Below, one piece after another: positions 13,646 through 13,845 of a DNA stretch of 13,845 nt. This DNA is from Aquifex sp. (GTDB lineage Bacteria; Aquificota; Aquificia; Aquificales; Aquificaceae): NCBI GenBank assembly GCA_015487405.1, contig WFPV01000219.1:1-13845 (forward strand), in the 5' to 3' direction. Below the pieces are notes generated by a model. It searched no databases. It was given only the letters and a program-made list of their open reading frames with translations, and was not told the origin of the DNA. Position numbers and translations under genes: made by a program. Position 1 is the stretch's first letter; each line of letters starts with the position of its first letter.

Positions 13646-13845
13646 ATGTATTTAATCTATAGGACTCCTATTTTTTCAAAGGAAGAACAGATATTCGGCT
13701 ACGAAATATTTGCAAAAACAAAATGGTCATGTTTTTTTTTATCTACACCTTTAGAAACACAATTAAATAGTCTTATAAATTTTCTTATAGAAGAAAGCAT
13801 TACTACTCTTTTTAAGAATAAAAAAGTCATAATTCCTATAAACTA
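13646..13845 (+). CDS. EAL-domain-like protein, N-terminal part (cut by window edge)
   Basis: Sixty-six residues are visible, starting MYLIYRTPIFSKEEQIFGYEIFAK. The 'R-x-P-I-F-x-x-x-x-x-I-F-G-Y-E-I' pattern matches the opening of EAL/HDOD (YuxH-type) proteins, which bind or hydrolyse cyclic di-GMP or act as degenerate EAL regulators. The catalytic EAL residues and any HDOD domain lie beyond the edge, so activity cannot be judged. The start is 19 bp after the folC stop, without a clear Shine-Dalgarno. A T9 run (13732-13740) lies in frame inside the coding part, and composition is very AT-rich. Confidence 0.6.
   Translation, partial: MYLIYRTPIFSKEEQIFGYEIFAKTKWSCFFLSTPLETQLNSLINFLIEESITTLFKNKKVIIPIN

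Noticed and set aside
13732..13740. T9 run in the EAL-like gene as a third slippage or frameshift site
   Set aside because: The reading frame continues unbroken through the run to the window edge with a plausible protein, so no shift is needed.

Overview
The window looks like chromosome of a hyperthermophilic bacterium of the Aquificales (Aquifex-like). The basis is the style of the proteins (Lys/Glu/Arg-rich, many AGA/AGG arginine codons, compact genes), a moderate GC content, and conserved housekeeping genes arranged in functionally mixed operons, as described for Aquifex aeolicus. The assignment comes from recognition, not from a search.

Left part (1-6087), all on the minus strand. A calcineurin-like metallophosphoesterase (cut by the window edge) lies behind dnaK. 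dnaK has a perfect consensus sigma-70 promoter (TTGACA-17-TATAAT) and a strong Shine-Dalgarno. Upstream is a compact four-gene run read pheA -> CcmI-like lipoprotein -> SDR oxidoreductase -> fliM. The last three genes overlap by 1-4 nt, and the run ends in a UUCG-loop hairpin just before the dnaK promoter.

Middle part (6088-8604). rplT and pheS form a translationally coupled pair on the plus strand, divergent from pheA. Next comes an accessory-looking, AT-rich stretch: a palindromic structured element, a CRISPR leader promoter, a three-repeat CRISPR array without cas genes in view, and a lipoprotein-like gene. That gene is split over three reading frames at an A6 and an A9 tract, both needing a -1 shift.

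Right part (8605-13845). nadC (plus) faces a small FtsL-like membrane protein gene (minus) that overlaps its 3' end. mtaB (plus) starts only 21 bp from that gene's start. A strong bidirectional hairpin terminator separates mtaB from the convergent lpd (minus). folC (plus) is divergent from lpd and is followed by the start of an EAL-type protein cut by the window edge.

Together the genes cover protein folding, flagellar motor switch, phenylalanine synthesis and charging, ribosome assembly, NAD and folate synthesis, tRNA methylthiolation and lipoamide redox chemistry. Neighbours mostly do not share a pathway. The most unusual area is 7523-8604. I see no rRNA or tRNA gene, no transposase and no cas gene.
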